A DNA stretch of 64,000 nucleotides from Runella aurantiaca (GCF_003339505.1 NZ_QPIW01000004.1:1-64000); one strand, 5' to 3'. Numbered from the stretch's first letter, positions 17,516 through 26,863 are shown. Made by a program: numbers and translations. The notes: generated by a model from the letters alone, not told the origin.

Positions 17516-17547
17516 CAAAAGTATGATAATACGACTGTATTTGCAAA
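17516..17547 (-). promoter_or_regulatory. Bacteroidota-type promoter of the tRNA gene
   Basis: On the minus strand TTTG (17547-17544), a 20-base spacer and TACTTTTG (17523-17516) match the TTTG-N19/20-TAnnTTTG consensus exactly at conserved positions. The tRNA begins 28 bases downstream; an AATACC/GGTATT hairpin (17491-17506) lies in the leader. Confidence 0.7.
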
Positions 17548-17732
17548 ATTGGTCGGTGATTTTTATGTGACAAGCCCCCAAAAACGACTTCTTCGTAGAC
17601 TATTACGCCAATGTGTGCGTTGAAAATTGAACAAATGTTGACGCTCACCCTAAGAAAATTGCCTTATTACCAGATGTAAATGGAAATTTCCTTAGTTTAG
17701 CACCTTCTTCAACCTATGCTTGCAACGTAATT

Positions 17733-19385
17733 ATGGCTAAAAAACTTCCTTCAGCGTATGCCCATCCTTACGCGATAGACCCCCGTTTCAAAAAATCGGT
17801 TGCTTATTTTTCGATGGAATTTGCCATTGACCAAGCCCTCAAAACGTACTCAGGAGGGCTGGGATTTCTGGCGGGCTCGCACATGAAAAGCGCCCATGAT
17901 TTGCGTCAGAATCTCATCGGTATCGGTATCTTGTGGAAACATGGGTACTATGACCAAGTGCGGGCCACCGACAACAGCATGGTGCCGCAGTTTCGGGAAA
18001 AAATGTATAGTTTCCTGAAAGACACTGGCGTACGATTTCAAATCACCATTGCTTACCAACCCGTTTGGGTAGCGGCTTATTTTTTGGACCCGAAGTTGTT
18101 TGGAACGGTCCCGATGTTTTTTTTAACGACCGACACCGACGGAAACGAGCCTTGGGCCCGCCAAATTTCCTATCATCTTTATGATTCGGATGCCGCCGTG
18201 AAAGTGATGCAATGTATGCTTTTGGGCATCGGTGGGGCCAAGTTTTTGGATGAAATCGGTTACGAACCCGATGTTTATCATCTCAACGAAGCCCACGCGG
18301 TATCGTCGGTATATTATTTGTACAAAAAGCTGGGCAAACGGGAGTCGGTCAAAAAAAGATTGGTCTTTACGACCCACACGCCCGAAGAAGCAGGCAACGA
18401 AAAACACGATATTCACTTTTTGGAGAGTTTAAGTTTTTTTGCGGGCGTTCCGCTGCACAGTGTTCGAAAGATAACGGGTATCGGTCCGCACGATACCGTT
18501 TTTAGTCATTCGTTGGCGGCGCTGCGGCTGAGTCATCAGGCCAATGCGGTTTCCAAATTGCACGGCGAAGTGTCGCGAAGAATGTGGAGCGTAGCGGGGG
18601 ATATTTGTGAGATTACGCACGTGACCAATTCGCAACATAAAGCCTCTTGGGTAGACGCAGAACTCGAAAAAGCCCGCATTAAAAGCGATTTGGACGGGTT
18701 GGAAAACCGCAAAAAGGAACTCAAACGGGAGCTTTTCAAAACCGTTGCCGACCAGGTTGGTAAGTTGTTTGACCCCAATATTTTGACGGTCGTTTGGGCC
18801 CGACGTTTTGCCGCCTACAAGCGCCCCGAGCTCCTTACCCGCGACCGCGAGCGCTTTGACCGACTCATACGAAATAAAGATTTTCCGATTCAGTTTATCT
18901 GGGCGGGAAAGCCGTACCCAAAAGACGAAGGTGCCATTTATACCTTCAATCAACTGTTTTATCTGAGTCATTTATACCCAAATATGGCGGTGTTGACGGG
19001 CTACGAATTGGCGTTGTCGAAAGAGTTGAAACAAGGCTCTGATGTGTGGCTCAATACCCCGATTGTTCCGCGTGAGGCGTCGGGAACGAGCGGCATGACG
19101 GCGGCCATGAACGCTAGTCTGAATTTTTCAACCTACGACGGCTGGGTGTGTGAGTTTTCAAGGCACGGTGAGAATTCTTTCATTGTGCCCGTGGCGTCGG
19201 AATCGGCCCGCGACTGGGAAGACATGTCGAATATGTTGGATGTGTTGGAAAATGAAATATTGCCGCTTTATTACGAGCGTCCCAATGATTGGCAGGAAAT
19301 GGTTTTGCGCAGCATGAACGAAGTTGGGGGCTTTTTCAACTCTGACCGCATGGCGGCGGAGTATTACGAGAAAGTGTATAAGTAA
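17733..19385 (+). CDS. Alpha-glucan phosphorylase-like protein (short GT35 family), PLP lysine replaced
   Basis: A 550-residue protein of the short glycogen/starch phosphorylase-like group: VAYFSMEFA at 24-32, YSGGLGFLAG at 39-48, HLNEAHA, FTTHTPEEAG, WARRFAAYKRPELL and REASGTSGM. In true phosphorylases the segment after EASGTSGM or EASGTGNM begins with the Lys that carries pyridoxal phosphate; here that position is T456 (SGMTAAMNASLN). The rest of the glycosyltransferase-B fold looks intact. It may act as a glucosyltransferase without PLP-dependent phosphorolysis. The neighbouring divergent tRNA and convergent GNAT give no functional hint. Start at ATG 17733 is supported by the family N-terminus. 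Confidence 0.82.
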   Translation: MAKKLPSAYAHPYAIDPRFKKSVAYFSMEFAIDQALKTYSGGLGFLAGSHMKSAHDLRQNLIGIGILWKHGYYDQVRATDNSMVPQFREKMYSFLKDTGVRFQITIAYQPVWVAAYFLDPKLFGTVPMFFLTTDTDGNEPWARQISYHLYDSDAAVKVMQCMLLGIGGAKFLDEIGYEPDVYHLNEAHAVSSVYYLYKKLGKRESVKKRLVFTTHTPEEAGNEKHDIHFLESLSFFAGVPLHSVRKITGIGPHDTVFSHSLAALRLSHQANAVSKLHGEVSRRMWSVAGDICEITHVTNSQHKASWVDAELEKARIKSDLDGLENRKKELKRELFKTVADQVGKLFDPNILTVVWARRFAAYKRPELLTRDRERFDRLIRNKDFPIQFIWAGKPYPKDEGAIYTFNQLFYLSHLYPNMAVLTGYELALSKELKQGSDVWLNTPIVPREASGTSGMTAAMNASLNFSTYDGWVCEFSRHGENSFIVPVASESARDWEDMSNMLDVLENEILPLYYERPNDWQEMVLRSMNEVGGFFNSDRMAAEYYEKVYK

Positions 19386-19397
19386 GTAAAACGGTGA

Positions 19398-19453
19398 ATC
19401 ACGCAAAGGCGCAGAGAAAAGGCATACAGTTTTCCTCTGCGCCTTTGCGTGAT
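19398..19453. repeat. Perfect 19-bp inverted repeat between convergent genes
   Basis: ATCACGCAAAGGCGCAGAG (19398-19416) faces its exact complement at 19435-19453 around an 18-base loop. It fills the gap between the phosphorylase-like gene (plus) and the GNAT gene (minus) and can serve as a bidirectional terminator. The GCAAAGGCGCAGAG unit is of the same style as the other two long palindromes in the window (4240 and 62587). Confidence 0.85.
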
Positions 19454-19894
19454 TTATAGATACAGGTCGCAATTGATTTCAGTGTCATCGACTTTTGCGC
19501 CCATTTTTTTGTAAAATTCGATGGCTTCTTTGTTCCAATTGGAAACTTGCCAGCGGACTTTTTTGCACTGTTCCGCGTTGGCGTAATCAATCAGTCTGTC
19601 AAGCAATTGAGTGCCGATTTGGTGGCCTCTGAATTCCTTTTTTACGTACAAATCATCCAGATACAGCGCCTTGCCCGACCATGAATAATAGGCCATGAAA
19701 AAAGAGGCAAAACCAATGAGTTGGGCATCTTCTTTCTCAACCACAAGACACTGAAAAAGGTCTTTGTTTTCCAGCATTTGGTCGAGGGTAATGGTTACTT
19801 TTTCGGGCGTTTTTTGAAACACCGCGAATTCCTGAATCAGTTGGAAAATAGCAGCAAAATCCTCTGGCGTTCCTTTGCGAATCACAATGTTCAT
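19454..19894 (-). CDS. GNAT N-acetyltransferase, SSAT/diamine acetyltransferase-like
   Basis: A 146-residue single-domain GNAT enzyme. Motif A reads ALYLDDLYVKKEFRGHQIGT at about 76-95, with the acetyl-CoA loop RGHQIG, and the C-terminal NKEAIEFYKKMGAK follows. The WSGKALYLDDLYV segment and small size resemble spermidine/spermine N1-acetyltransferases (SAT1-like), which transfer acetyl groups from acetyl-CoA to polyamines, but such enzymes also act on thialysine and other amines, so the substrate is an inference. It is cytoplasmic. It stands just downstream of the ABC export operon on the same strand, 36 bases past which the export permease gene ends. Confidence 0.82.
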   Translation of the reverse strand: MNIVIRKGTPEDFAAIFQLIQEFAVFQKTPEKVTITLDQMLENKDLFQCLVVEKEDAQLIGFASFFMAYYSWSGKALYLDDLYVKKEFRGHQIGTQLLDRLIDYANAEQCKKVRWQVSNWNKEAIEFYKKMGAKVDDTEINCDLYL

Positions 19895-19930
19895 GCGAGT
19901 TGTTAAATTGATTGTACAAAATAACGACTT

Positions 19931-21052
19931 TTACGCACTTCTTTTGCGATAATTCAAGACCGCCAATCCATTAAACAAAATGGCAAAACCGACCATGGCA
20001 AAAAAGTCAGGTAGCAGGTCGGAGAAAGTACTTCCTTTGATGTAAACAGCCCGAATGACTTTGATGAAGTACGCGGGCGGGTTAGCTTTGGTCAGCCACT
20101 GCGCCCAGTCGGGCATACTTTCGATGGGCGTGTACAGGCCTCCCAACAAAATGAACACCATCATGCAGAAAAAAGCGAAAAGGGTGGCCTGTTGTTGGGT
20201 ATCGGCAAAGGTGCTGATGAGCAGGCCAATTCCCAAAACTCCCAATAAATACACCGCCGAAAAAGCATAAACGGTCAGGTACGAGCCTACGGGCAAGATA
20301 CTGAATACGACAAATGCAATCAGCATTCCGAGCGTGATGGAAACCATGCCCAATACCCAAAATGGAATCAGTTTCCCCAAAATAAACTCGTGTTTTTTGA
20401 GGGGCGTTACGTTGATTTGCTCAATGGTGCCCACTTCTTTTTCGGCCACGATGTTGAGCGCCGTCAGAAAAGCGCCCACCATTGTGACCAGAATTGCCAT
20501 GATGCCCGGAACCATAAACAGGTGATAATCAAAGTGCTGGTTGAACCAATTGGCCGAAGTGATTTCAATTTGCGGAATTTCGTTAAACTTTGGCAATAGC
20601 ATCCATTCTTCCCGAATTTCACGGTTAAAATCCCCAATCATTTGGGAGGCGTAGGCCGTACCCAAGCCCGCCCGAACGCCATTGACGGCGTCGGCGGCCA
20701 AATACAATTGACCTTTGTTTAACTTGATCAGGTCGCGCTCAAAATGGGGAGGGATGGTTAAAATCAAATCGGTTTTGCCATCGCCTACGGTTTGGGTGGC
20801 CTGCGCGTAAGATTGGGTGTATTCGACCAACTGAAAATAGCCCGAAGCCGTCAGCTTTTGGACCAACTTCCGAGCGTAAGGAGAATGGTCTTGGTCGACT
20901 ACGCTGATGGAAATCTGTTTGATTTCGTAGTCGGCGGCCAACGGAATGACGATGAGTTGAATAATGGGCATCAACAAAATCATCCGCAGGATGGTCGGAT
21001 TTCGGAAAATTTGCCGAAACTCTTTTTGCAGTAAAAAGAAAAGATTGTTCAT
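19931..21052 (-). CDS. ABC-2 type transporter permease (second of two)
   Basis: A 373-residue YbhR/YbhS-type permease: one N-terminal helix (about 22-40), a large extracytoplasmic domain (about 45-175) and five C-terminal helices (about 180-365). AEKEVGTIEQINVTPLKKHEFILGKL is the coupling-helix motif of ABC-2 permeases. It is the last gene of the TetR-TolC-HlyD-ATPase-ATPase-permease-permease set and starts 11 bases after its sister permease. The two probably form a heterodimer driven by the two ATPases upstream and export a hydrophobic compound through the TolC channel. Confidence 0.9.
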   Translation of the reverse strand: MNNLFFLLQKEFRQIFRNPTILRMILLMPIIQLIVIPLAADYEIKQISISVVDQDHSPYARKLVQKLTASGYFQLVEYTQSYAQATQTVGDGKTDLILTIPPHFERDLIKLNKGQLYLAADAVNGVRAGLGTAYASQMIGDFNREIREEWMLLPKFNEIPQIEITSANWFNQHFDYHLFMVPGIMAILVTMVGAFLTALNIVAEKEVGTIEQINVTPLKKHEFILGKLIPFWVLGMVSITLGMLIAFVVFSILPVGSYLTVYAFSAVYLLGVLGIGLLISTFADTQQQATLFAFFCMMVFILLGGLYTPIESMPDWAQWLTKANPPAYFIKVIRAVYIKGSTFSDLLPDFFAMVGFAILFNGLAVLNYRKRSA

Positions 21053-21063
21053 GATGATAGTGG

Positions 21064-22170
21064 TTATGCCAGCCGAATTTTGAATTTACGAATGGCGATG
21101 CCCAGAAAAAAGACGGTCATGCCGACCAAAATCAAGGTTTGTTTGAGGACGTACGAGAAGCCCAGGCCTTTGACCATGATGGCCCGCACGATGCTGTAAT
21201 ACCATTTAGTCGGCACGATGTTGCTCATAATTCGCAGCGGTAAGGGCATGTTTTCTATGGGAAACATAAAACCGCTGAACACCAACGCGGGCATTAGGAA
21301 ACCCACCAACGACAAAAACATGGCTGTTTGTTGCGAATCAACCACGGACGAAACCAGCAACCCCAACGAGAGCGTAGTGAGAATAAACAGCAGGCTTTCG
21401 GCCAATAACAAAAACAAGCTGCCGCGAATGGGCATATCCAACAGAAAAACCGCCAAGAGCAGAATGATGACAACGTCGATAAAACACAGCACCATGTAAG
21501 GAATGGCCTTGCTCAACACCACCAATAGCGGTCGCATGGGCGATACCAACAGAATTTCCATGGTGCCCATTTCTTTTTCTTTGACAATCGAAACCGAGGT
21601 CATCATGGCACCCAACAGCATCAAAATCAGGGTCATTACGCCTGGAACGAAGTTGTACGAACTTTTTAGTTGAGGGTTGTACAGCATTCGGGTTTCGGTC
21701 TCGATGCTGTATGGCAGTTTTTTGTTATTGCTAAGTTCGTTCAGGTAATCCCGAAAAATACTTGACGCGTAGTTGATGACGATGTTGGACGTGTTGGGGT
21801 CGGAGGCATCGCCGACAAGGCGTACCTGTACGTGATTGCTGTGGAGTAAGTCCTGCTGAAAATGTTGAGGAAAAATAACTACTAAGCGTACTTGCCCTTT
21901 TCGAAAAACTTGTTCAATCTCGGCCTCCGAATGTAGTTTTTGGTGCACACTGAAGTACTGGCTTTGGTCGATTCGGTCAATCAGCAGACGCGACGCATCG
22001 TCTTGGGCGTAATCAAGGATGGCCACGTTGGAGTTTTTGACTTCGCTCGAAAGTGCAAAACCAAACAGAATCATCATTACGACGGGTAATCCAAACAAAA
22101 TCACCAAACTACGTTTATCGCGCAGTACGTGCCGGAATTCTTTTTGGATGAAGGCAAAAAAGGTTTTCAT
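21064..22170 (-). CDS. ABC-2 type transporter permease (first of two)
   Basis: A 368-residue permease of the same architecture as its downstream partner: N-terminal helix LVILFGLPVVMMILFGFAL (about 23-41), a large soluble loop and five C-terminal helices. VKEKEMGTMEILLVSPMRPLLVVLSK is the ABC-2 signature that contacts the ATPase. The gene is separated by 118 bases from the preceding ATPase gene, the only sizeable gap in the operon; that gap contains no recognised signal. Related E. coli YbhFSR exports cationic drugs, but the substrate here is not predictable. Confidence 0.9.
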   Translation of the reverse strand: MKTFFAFIQKEFRHVLRDKRSLVILFGLPVVMMILFGFALSSEVKNSNVAILDYAQDDASRLLIDRIDQSQYFSVHQKLHSEAEIEQVFRKGQVRLVVIFPQHFQQDLLHSNHVQVRLVGDASDPNTSNIVINYASSIFRDYLNELSNNKKLPYSIETETRMLYNPQLKSSYNFVPGVMTLILMLLGAMMTSVSIVKEKEMGTMEILLVSPMRPLLVVLSKAIPYMVLCFIDVVIILLLAVFLLDMPIRGSLFLLLAESLLFILTTLSLGLLVSSVVDSQQTAMFLSLVGFLMPALVFSGFMFPIENMPLPLRIMSNIVPTKWYYSIVRAIMVKGLGFSYVLKQTLILVGMTVFFLGIAIRKFKIRLA

Positions 22171-22288
22171 GTTGTTACGTCAGGTTTATTTTTTGTCATG
22201 CATTTCTTTGTCATGCTGGCAGACCGTGCGTTATTGTTATTGCATTTAAACGCGGTTTTAGGTCTTTTCAGGACGACAAAGGGCTTCC

Positions 22289-23029
22289 CTAATCTCCTCT
22301 CTTCGCGCCGCGCGCCAATTGAAGAAATACCCCGTCCATATTGGTGGCATTGAACTGTTTTTTGAGTCCTGCGGGGGTGTCCAATGCCGCAATGGCCCCG
22401 TCTACCATGATAGAAACGCGGTCGCAGTATTCGGCTTCGTCCATGTAGTGCGTTGTGACAAACACCGTGATACCGTCGTGGGCGGCTTCGTAAATCATGT
22501 CCCAAAACTGCCGACGGGTAATCGGGTCTACACCGCCCGTGGGTTCGTCGAGAAAGACAATTTTGGGGCGGTGAAGGATGGCGACGGAAAAAGATATTTT
22601 TTGTTTCCAGCCCAATGGCAAGGCACCCACCAGTTTATCGGCTTCGTTGTGCAGGCCCAGACGGTCGATGAGCACGTTGGTTTTGTCTTTCAATTCTTGA
22701 CGCGAAAGACCGTAAATACCGCCGAAAAACTGAATGTTTTCGCGCACGGTCAGGTTTTCGTACAAGGAAAACTTTTGGCTCATGTAGCCGATTTGCTTTT
22801 TGATTTCTTCGTTTTGGCGATACACATCAAAACCCGCAACGGTGGCCTGCCCTGAGGTAGGAGAGAGCAGCCCGCACAAAATACGCATAGCGGTGGTTTT
22901 GCCGGCACCGTTGGCCCCCAGAAATCCAAAAATTTCGCCTGGCTGTACATCAAATGTAATGGCATCAACAGCCACAAAATCGCCGAATTTGCGGGTAAGT
23001 TGGTGGGTATAAATGACCGGTTGCGGCAT
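22289..23029 (-). CDS. ABC transporter ATP-binding protein (export, second ATPase)
   Basis: A 246-residue nucleotide-binding domain: Walker A GANGAGKTT at 38-46, Walker B KIVFLDEPTGGVD, and switch His in VFVTTHYMDEAEYCD. The signature region reads LPLGWKQKI instead of LSGGQ, the form usual for one of the two NBDs in YbhF-type transporters. It starts five bases after the first ATPase gene ends. In E. coli YbhF the two NBDs are a single fused chain; here they are two proteins encoded in tandem. Confidence 0.92.
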   Translation of the reverse strand: MPQPVIYTHQLTRKFGDFVAVDAITFDVQPGEIFGFLGANGAGKTTAMRILCGLLSPTSGQATVAGFDVYRQNEEIKKQIGYMSQKFSLYENLTVRENIQFFGGIYGLSRQELKDKTNVLIDRLGLHNEADKLVGALPLGWKQKISFSVAILHRPKIVFLDEPTGGVDPITRRQFWDMIYEAAHDGITVFVTTHYMDEAEYCDRVSIMVDGAIAALDTPAGLKKQFNATNMDGVFLQLARGAKRGD

Positions 23030-23034
23030 AGGTT

Positions 23035-23955
23035 TTATTGGTTTTCGAGCATGAGTTTGATGAAAACATCCTCAATAGTGGGTTCGATTTTCCTGACTGT
23101 AATGTCCGAATGGCCCGTTTGAGTAAGATAGTCGATGAGGTAATTTTTGCCGTTTTCTGGGGTACGGAGCGTTACGTGTTGCTCTTCGCCGAAGGCAAAA
23201 GAACTTTCGATTTCGGCGGGTTTTCGTAGGTCGTGCATTAGCTGGTAACGGTTGTCGGCATTGACGGCGTACAGGTTTTGGGTATGGCGTCCGATGATTT
23301 TAGTCAGCGTGTCCAATTCCAAAATCTTCCCTTTCTGAATCAGGGCGATGCGGTCACAGCGACTGGCTTCGTCCATGTAAGGGGTGGATACCACAATCGT
23401 GATGCCCCGGGTTTTGAGGCGGTCGAGCATGTCCCAAAATTCTTTGCGGGATACGGGGTCAACGCCCGTGGTGGGCTCATCCAAAAACAGCACTTTGGGC
23501 TCGTGGATGAGGGCGCAACAAAGCGCCAATTTCTGCTTCATCCCGCCCGAAAGTTTGCCCGCCAAGCGTTTTTTGAACGGCTCAATCTGTACGTAAATGT
23601 CTTCAATCAAATGGTAGTTTTTCTCGACCGTTGTGTTGAAAACGGTGGCAAAAAACTGGAGATTTTCTTCAATACTCAAATCTTGGTACAACGAAAACTT
23701 CCCAGGCATGTAGCCCACGATGCGCCGGATTTTCCACAAATCGTTGACTACGTCCAGCCCTGCCACTTGGGCGTGGCCGCCGTCGGGGAGGAGGAGGGTG
23801 GTTAAAATCCGAAAAAGGGAGGTTTTTCCCGCACCGTCGGGGCCGATGAGGCCAAACAACTCGCCTGATTTTACGTCAAAACTGACGTTGTCAAGGGCCA
23901 AGACGCTGCCTTTATCGTACGTTTTTTTGATATTTTCTACGTGGACTGTTGCCAT
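23035..23955 (-). CDS. ABC transporter ATP-binding protein (export, first ATPase)
   Basis: A 306-residue protein. Residues 1-235 are a canonical NBD with Walker A GPDGAGKTS at 38-46, signature LSGGMKQKL, Walker B VLFLDEPTTGVD and, unusually, VVSTPYMDEASRCD, where the switch-region His is replaced by Pro. A C-terminal extension of about 70 residues follows. It lies five bases downstream of the HlyD-like gene and heads the ATPase pair of this export system. Together with the next protein it probably forms an asymmetric NBD dimer. Confidence 0.92.
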   Translation of the reverse strand: MATVHVENIKKTYDKGSVLALDNVSFDVKSGELFGLIGPDGAGKTSLFRILTTLLLPDGGHAQVAGLDVVNDLWKIRRIVGYMPGKFSLYQDLSIEENLQFFATVFNTTVEKNYHLIEDIYVQIEPFKKRLAGKLSGGMKQKLALCCALIHEPKVLFLDEPTTGVDPVSRKEFWDMLDRLKTRGITIVVSTPYMDEASRCDRIALIQKGKILELDTLTKIIGRHTQNLYAVNADNRYQLMHDLRKPAEIESSFAFGEEQHVTLRTPENGKNYLIDYLTQTGHSDITVRKIEPTIEDVFIKLMLENQ

Positions 23956-23960
23956 TTTAG

Positions 23961-24935
23961 TTATAATTTAACTTCCCCGTACATGCCGATTTTGAGGTAG
24001 CCGTCGTTTTTGACCTTGATTTTGGTCGCATAAACCAAGTTGGCGCGCTCGTCTTTGGTCTGGATGGTCTTGGGCGTAAATTCGGCCTTACTTGCAATCC
24101 ACGTCACGGTTCCGCTTACTTCTTTGTAGGCATCTTTTCCGTTGTCCACAAATACTTTTACGGGTTGGTTCAGTTTGATTTTGGCGAGTTGGTCGCCCGT
24201 GATGTAGGCCCTCAGCGTGAGCGTCGAAAGATTGGCGATTTTATACAAAGCTTTTCCCGTAGTGGTCATTTCGTCGGCGGTGGCGTATTTGACCAACACC
24301 GTGCCATCAATCGGATTGGTGATGCTGCAACGTTGGAGTTGGTCGTCCATCTGAGCAATGCGCTCTTCCAGTGGTTTGCGCTCGCTCAGCACGCCACGAT
24401 TTTGAATTGAAACCTGTTGTTGCTGTGATTTAATCTGTTGATTCAGCACGCTTACCTGACTTTCGGTGGCTTCGATTTGCTTTTTCAAGACGTCAATTTG
24501 TCCCTCGACATCGTCCAACTGTTTGGCCGGAACGGCTTCGGCTTTGACGAGATTTTCAATGCGTTTGCGCTCACGTTCCAGAATCCTTAATTGCTCACGT
24601 TGGGTGGCAATCTGGCGTTGTTGCAACACAAGTTGCTCACGGATAATCTGCGTTTGCGGTGTAGCGTCGTTGGTTTTTTGGCCTAATGCATCAATGCTGG
24701 CTTCAACTTGGGCTTTTTGGAGCGAGAGGTTTTTACAATCAACGCTCCCGATGACTTGACCCGCTTTCAGCTCGGTGCCTTCTTCCACCTCAAATCGGAG
24801 GATTTTTCCGACTGATTCGGACGAAATAATCACTTCGTCGGCTTCAAAAACGCCGCTGGCGTCAAATTCTTGGTTGTTGCCATTGCAAGCGGCCAAACCA
24901 ATGAGAAGAAAAAGAGAGAGGTAAGTGTGATTCAT
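23961..24935 (-). CDS. HlyD-family periplasmic adaptor (membrane fusion protein), lipoprotein
   Basis: A 324-residue adaptor with lipobox LAAC (C17). A biotinyl-lipoyl half motif (ILRFEVEEGTELKAGQVIGSVD, about 46-67), a long coiled coil (about 75-200, rich in Gln and Glu heptads) and a second lipoyl half with NPIDGTVLVKYATADEMTTTGKALY follow, then a beta-barrel domain. It should bridge the inner-membrane ABC permeases and the TolC-like channel encoded 16 bases upstream. The ATPase gene begins only five bases after it, so all are one transcript. Confidence 0.9.
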   Translation of the reverse strand: MNHTYLSLFLLIGLAACNGNNQEFDASGVFEADEVIISSESVGKILRFEVEEGTELKAGQVIGSVDCKNLSLQKAQVEASIDALGQKTNDATPQTQIIREQLVLQQRQIATQREQLRILERERKRIENLVKAEAVPAKQLDDVEGQIDVLKKQIEATESQVSVLNQQIKSQQQQVSIQNRGVLSERKPLEERIAQMDDQLQRCSITNPIDGTVLVKYATADEMTTTGKALYKIANLSTLTLRAYITGDQLAKIKLNQPVKVFVDNGKDAYKEVSGTVTWIASKAEFTPKTIQTKDERANLVYATKIKVKNDGYLKIGMYGEVKL

Positions 24936-24951
24936 AATGATAAGATTGTTT

Positions 24952-26217
24952 TTAGTTTCCTGCCGTCAGGCGCAGGTTATTTTGGGCTTGTAGTAGTTGG
25001 ACTTCGTGCAATATTTGATTTTGGCGGGCGGTATCTTCGTTGTTTACTTCGGTCAGATAGTCGCTGGCGGTGATGATACCGTTGTCGAGTTGTGATTCAG
25101 AGGCTTTGCGAATGGTGCTTCGAATGTCGATGAGTTTGCGGTCGCTTTCGACCAGTGCCTGTAAGCGCTCCACTTCCCGGCGCTGATTGGCTAACCTAAC
25201 CTGCGTAGCGAGCAAAAAACTTTCGCGTTGCCGTTCTATGCGTTGTTGGTTGGCCCTCAACTGCCTAATTTCCATCCCCTGACTTTTGGTGTACCAATGC
25301 GTGAGCGGGATTTGGAGTTGTACGCCCCCGATAAAATAGGTTTGGAAGTTTGTTGCCAAAAAGTTAAGCCCGGGCCGGCCGTACCCACCCGTGGCAAATG
25401 CCGAAAGTTTGGGGGCGTTTTTGGCCTTGATTACTTGCTCGTTGACGGTCAAGGTTTGCTTTTGGGCGTCAAACAACCGCAGTTCGGGACGAACAATTTC
25501 TGAATTTTGCGTCTCCGCGCGTGTTTCTACAAGTTGCGTATTCGTATCAATCGTCGTACCCGTCAACAATGAAAGTCCTTCCAAGGCAGCAATGCGTCGT
25601 TTTTGGGTTTCCAACAATTGCTGCTCAATTTCTAGCAATCGGGCTTCTAACGACAAAATATTGGAACGAATCGCGATGCCGTTTTGGACTGAGGCTTGGG
25701 TTTTGGTGAGTTTGGCCCGCAATTCTTTTTGGAGAATTTCGAAATTATGGAGCTGCCGTTCGGCAAAAAGCGCCCCAAAAAACAGATTGCTGACCTGTTC
25801 GCGAATCTGATAGAGGTCTACCGCTACCTTTTGTTGTTCGGCTTGTTGATTGGCCAAAGCCACTGATTTTTGTTTTTGGATTACGCCGCCGTCCCAGATG
25901 GTTTGGGTCACGTCAAGCGTCAATTTATACTGGTCTTTGGGCGGGGGCGAAATTTCGAAATTGGGTAATTTTATGGGTAAACTCGTAACGTCCGACTGCC
26001 AAGTGGCTTGCCCGTTGAGACGGGATTGGGGTACATAGCTGCTGCTTAAAATATTGATTTGTAGCTCGGTAGCCTCTTGAATCAAGCGCGTTTGAGCCGC
26101 TAGTGGGCTGTGCATTTCGGCTTGTCGGTAGCAATCTTCCAACGACAGGGGCGTTTGCGCATGGCCGATGTGATTTAAAACCAACAAAAGGCCCATGTAT
26201 AAAATAAAACTTCGCAT
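24952..26217 (-). CDS. TolC-family outer membrane efflux channel
   Basis: A 421-residue protein with a signal peptide (MRSFILYMGLLLVLNHIGHAQ) and two repeats of the outer-membrane efflux protein fold: SLEDCYRQAEMHSPLAAQTR near the N-terminus, long helical coils, and beta-strand pairs typical of TolC barrels. It forms the outer-membrane exit of the tripartite ABC exporter. A palindromic operator matching that in front of the TetR gene lies 11 bases upstream of its start, so it may have its own regulated promoter besides read-through from the TetR gene. Confidence 0.88.
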   Translation of the reverse strand: MRSFILYMGLLLVLNHIGHAQTPLSLEDCYRQAEMHSPLAAQTRLIQEATELQINILSSSYVPQSRLNGQATWQSDVTSLPIKLPNFEISPPPKDQYKLTLDVTQTIWDGGVIQKQKSVALANQQAEQQKVAVDLYQIREQVSNLFFGALFAERQLHNFEILQKELRAKLTKTQASVQNGIAIRSNILSLEARLLEIEQQLLETQKRRIAALEGLSLLTGTTIDTNTQLVETRAETQNSEIVRPELRLFDAQKQTLTVNEQVIKAKNAPKLSAFATGGYGRPGLNFLATNFQTYFIGGVQLQIPLTHWYTKSQGMEIRQLRANQQRIERQRESFLLATQVRLANQRREVERLQALVESDRKLIDIRSTIRKASESQLDNGIITASDYLTEVNNEDTARQNQILHEVQLLQAQNNLRLTAGN

Positions 26218-26227
26218 AACCTGAAAG

Positions 26228-26245
26228 TTTAACTATTTGGTTAAA
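26228..26245. promoter_or_regulatory. Probable TetR operator upstream of the TolC gene
   Basis: TTTAACTATTTGGTTAAA is an 18-bp palindrome with one arm mismatch (TTTAACTA/TGGTTAAA) and nearly identical to the palindrome in front of the TetR gene. It lies in the 43-base gap between the TetR stop and the TolC start. Confidence 0.7.
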
Positions 26246-26260
26246 AATGGGGTAAAAAAA

Positions 26261-26863
26261 TTAGGGGGTTAAAATCAATGTTACATAGCGTTTCAATTCC
26301 TGAATGCGCTCTTCCATCAACTTGTCAAAAGTGGCATTATCGGCCTTGAACATGTCGAGTAAAATGGGTTTTGCCAAAAATGGAAAAATACACATCCCCA
26401 TCAATGACATGATAAACTGGGCGGGATTTAGCTCCCTCACATTCCCTTTTTTGAATTCAACATAATAGCTTTGGGCTACTTGTCGGCTCAGTTCAATCGG
26501 CAATTTTTTTATAAATGCCGATTTGTCTTTGTTATTCACGGTATTGAGCACAAACAAAGGCAGGTACGGATTTTTGAGCAGCAAGCCCATGTACCCTTCA
26601 ATAAAAATGTGAATTTTATCAACAAAAGGGATGTCTTGACTAAACTTTTCGCCCATTTGCGGAAAAAAACTCTGGATTTTTGCGTCAAATACTTTCTCAA
26701 ACAACTTGTCTTTGGAACGAAAATAATAATGCAAAAGCGCTTTATTGATGCCAGCCACATCGGCGATGTCCTGCATACGTGAGCCGTCGTAGCCGTCACG
26801 CATAAAGACTTCTTCTGCGGCTTTTAAGATTTTCTCTTCGGTGGATAGTTCTATTTGTACCAT
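26261..26863 (-). CDS. TetR/AcrR-family transcriptional regulator of the export operon
   Basis: A 200-residue regulator. Residues 10-57 are the TetR helix-turn-helix (ILKAAEEVFMRDGYDGSRMQ, then IADVAGINKALLHYYFRSKD), and the C-terminal ligand/dimerisation domain is divergent as usual. It is the first gene of the TolC-HlyD-ABC operon, and matching TTTAACnnnnTGGTTAAA palindromes precede both itself and the TolC gene, so it probably represses the operon and itself, with the exported compound as inducer. A terminator isolates it from the upstream GT39 gene. Confidence 0.9.
   Translation of the reverse strand: MVQIELSTEEKILKAAEEVFMRDGYDGSRMQDIADVAGINKALLHYYFRSKDKLFEKVFDAKIQSFFPQMGEKFSQDIPFVDKIHIFIEGYMGLLLKNPYLPLFVLNTVNNKDKSAFIKKLPIELSRQVAQSYYVEFKKGNVRELNPAQFIMSLMGMCIFPFLAKPILLDMFKADNATFDKLMEERIQELKRYVTLILTP

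Noticed and set aside
22319-22855. 178-codon frame on the plus strand
   Set aside because: Antisense shadow of the ABC ATPase gene.
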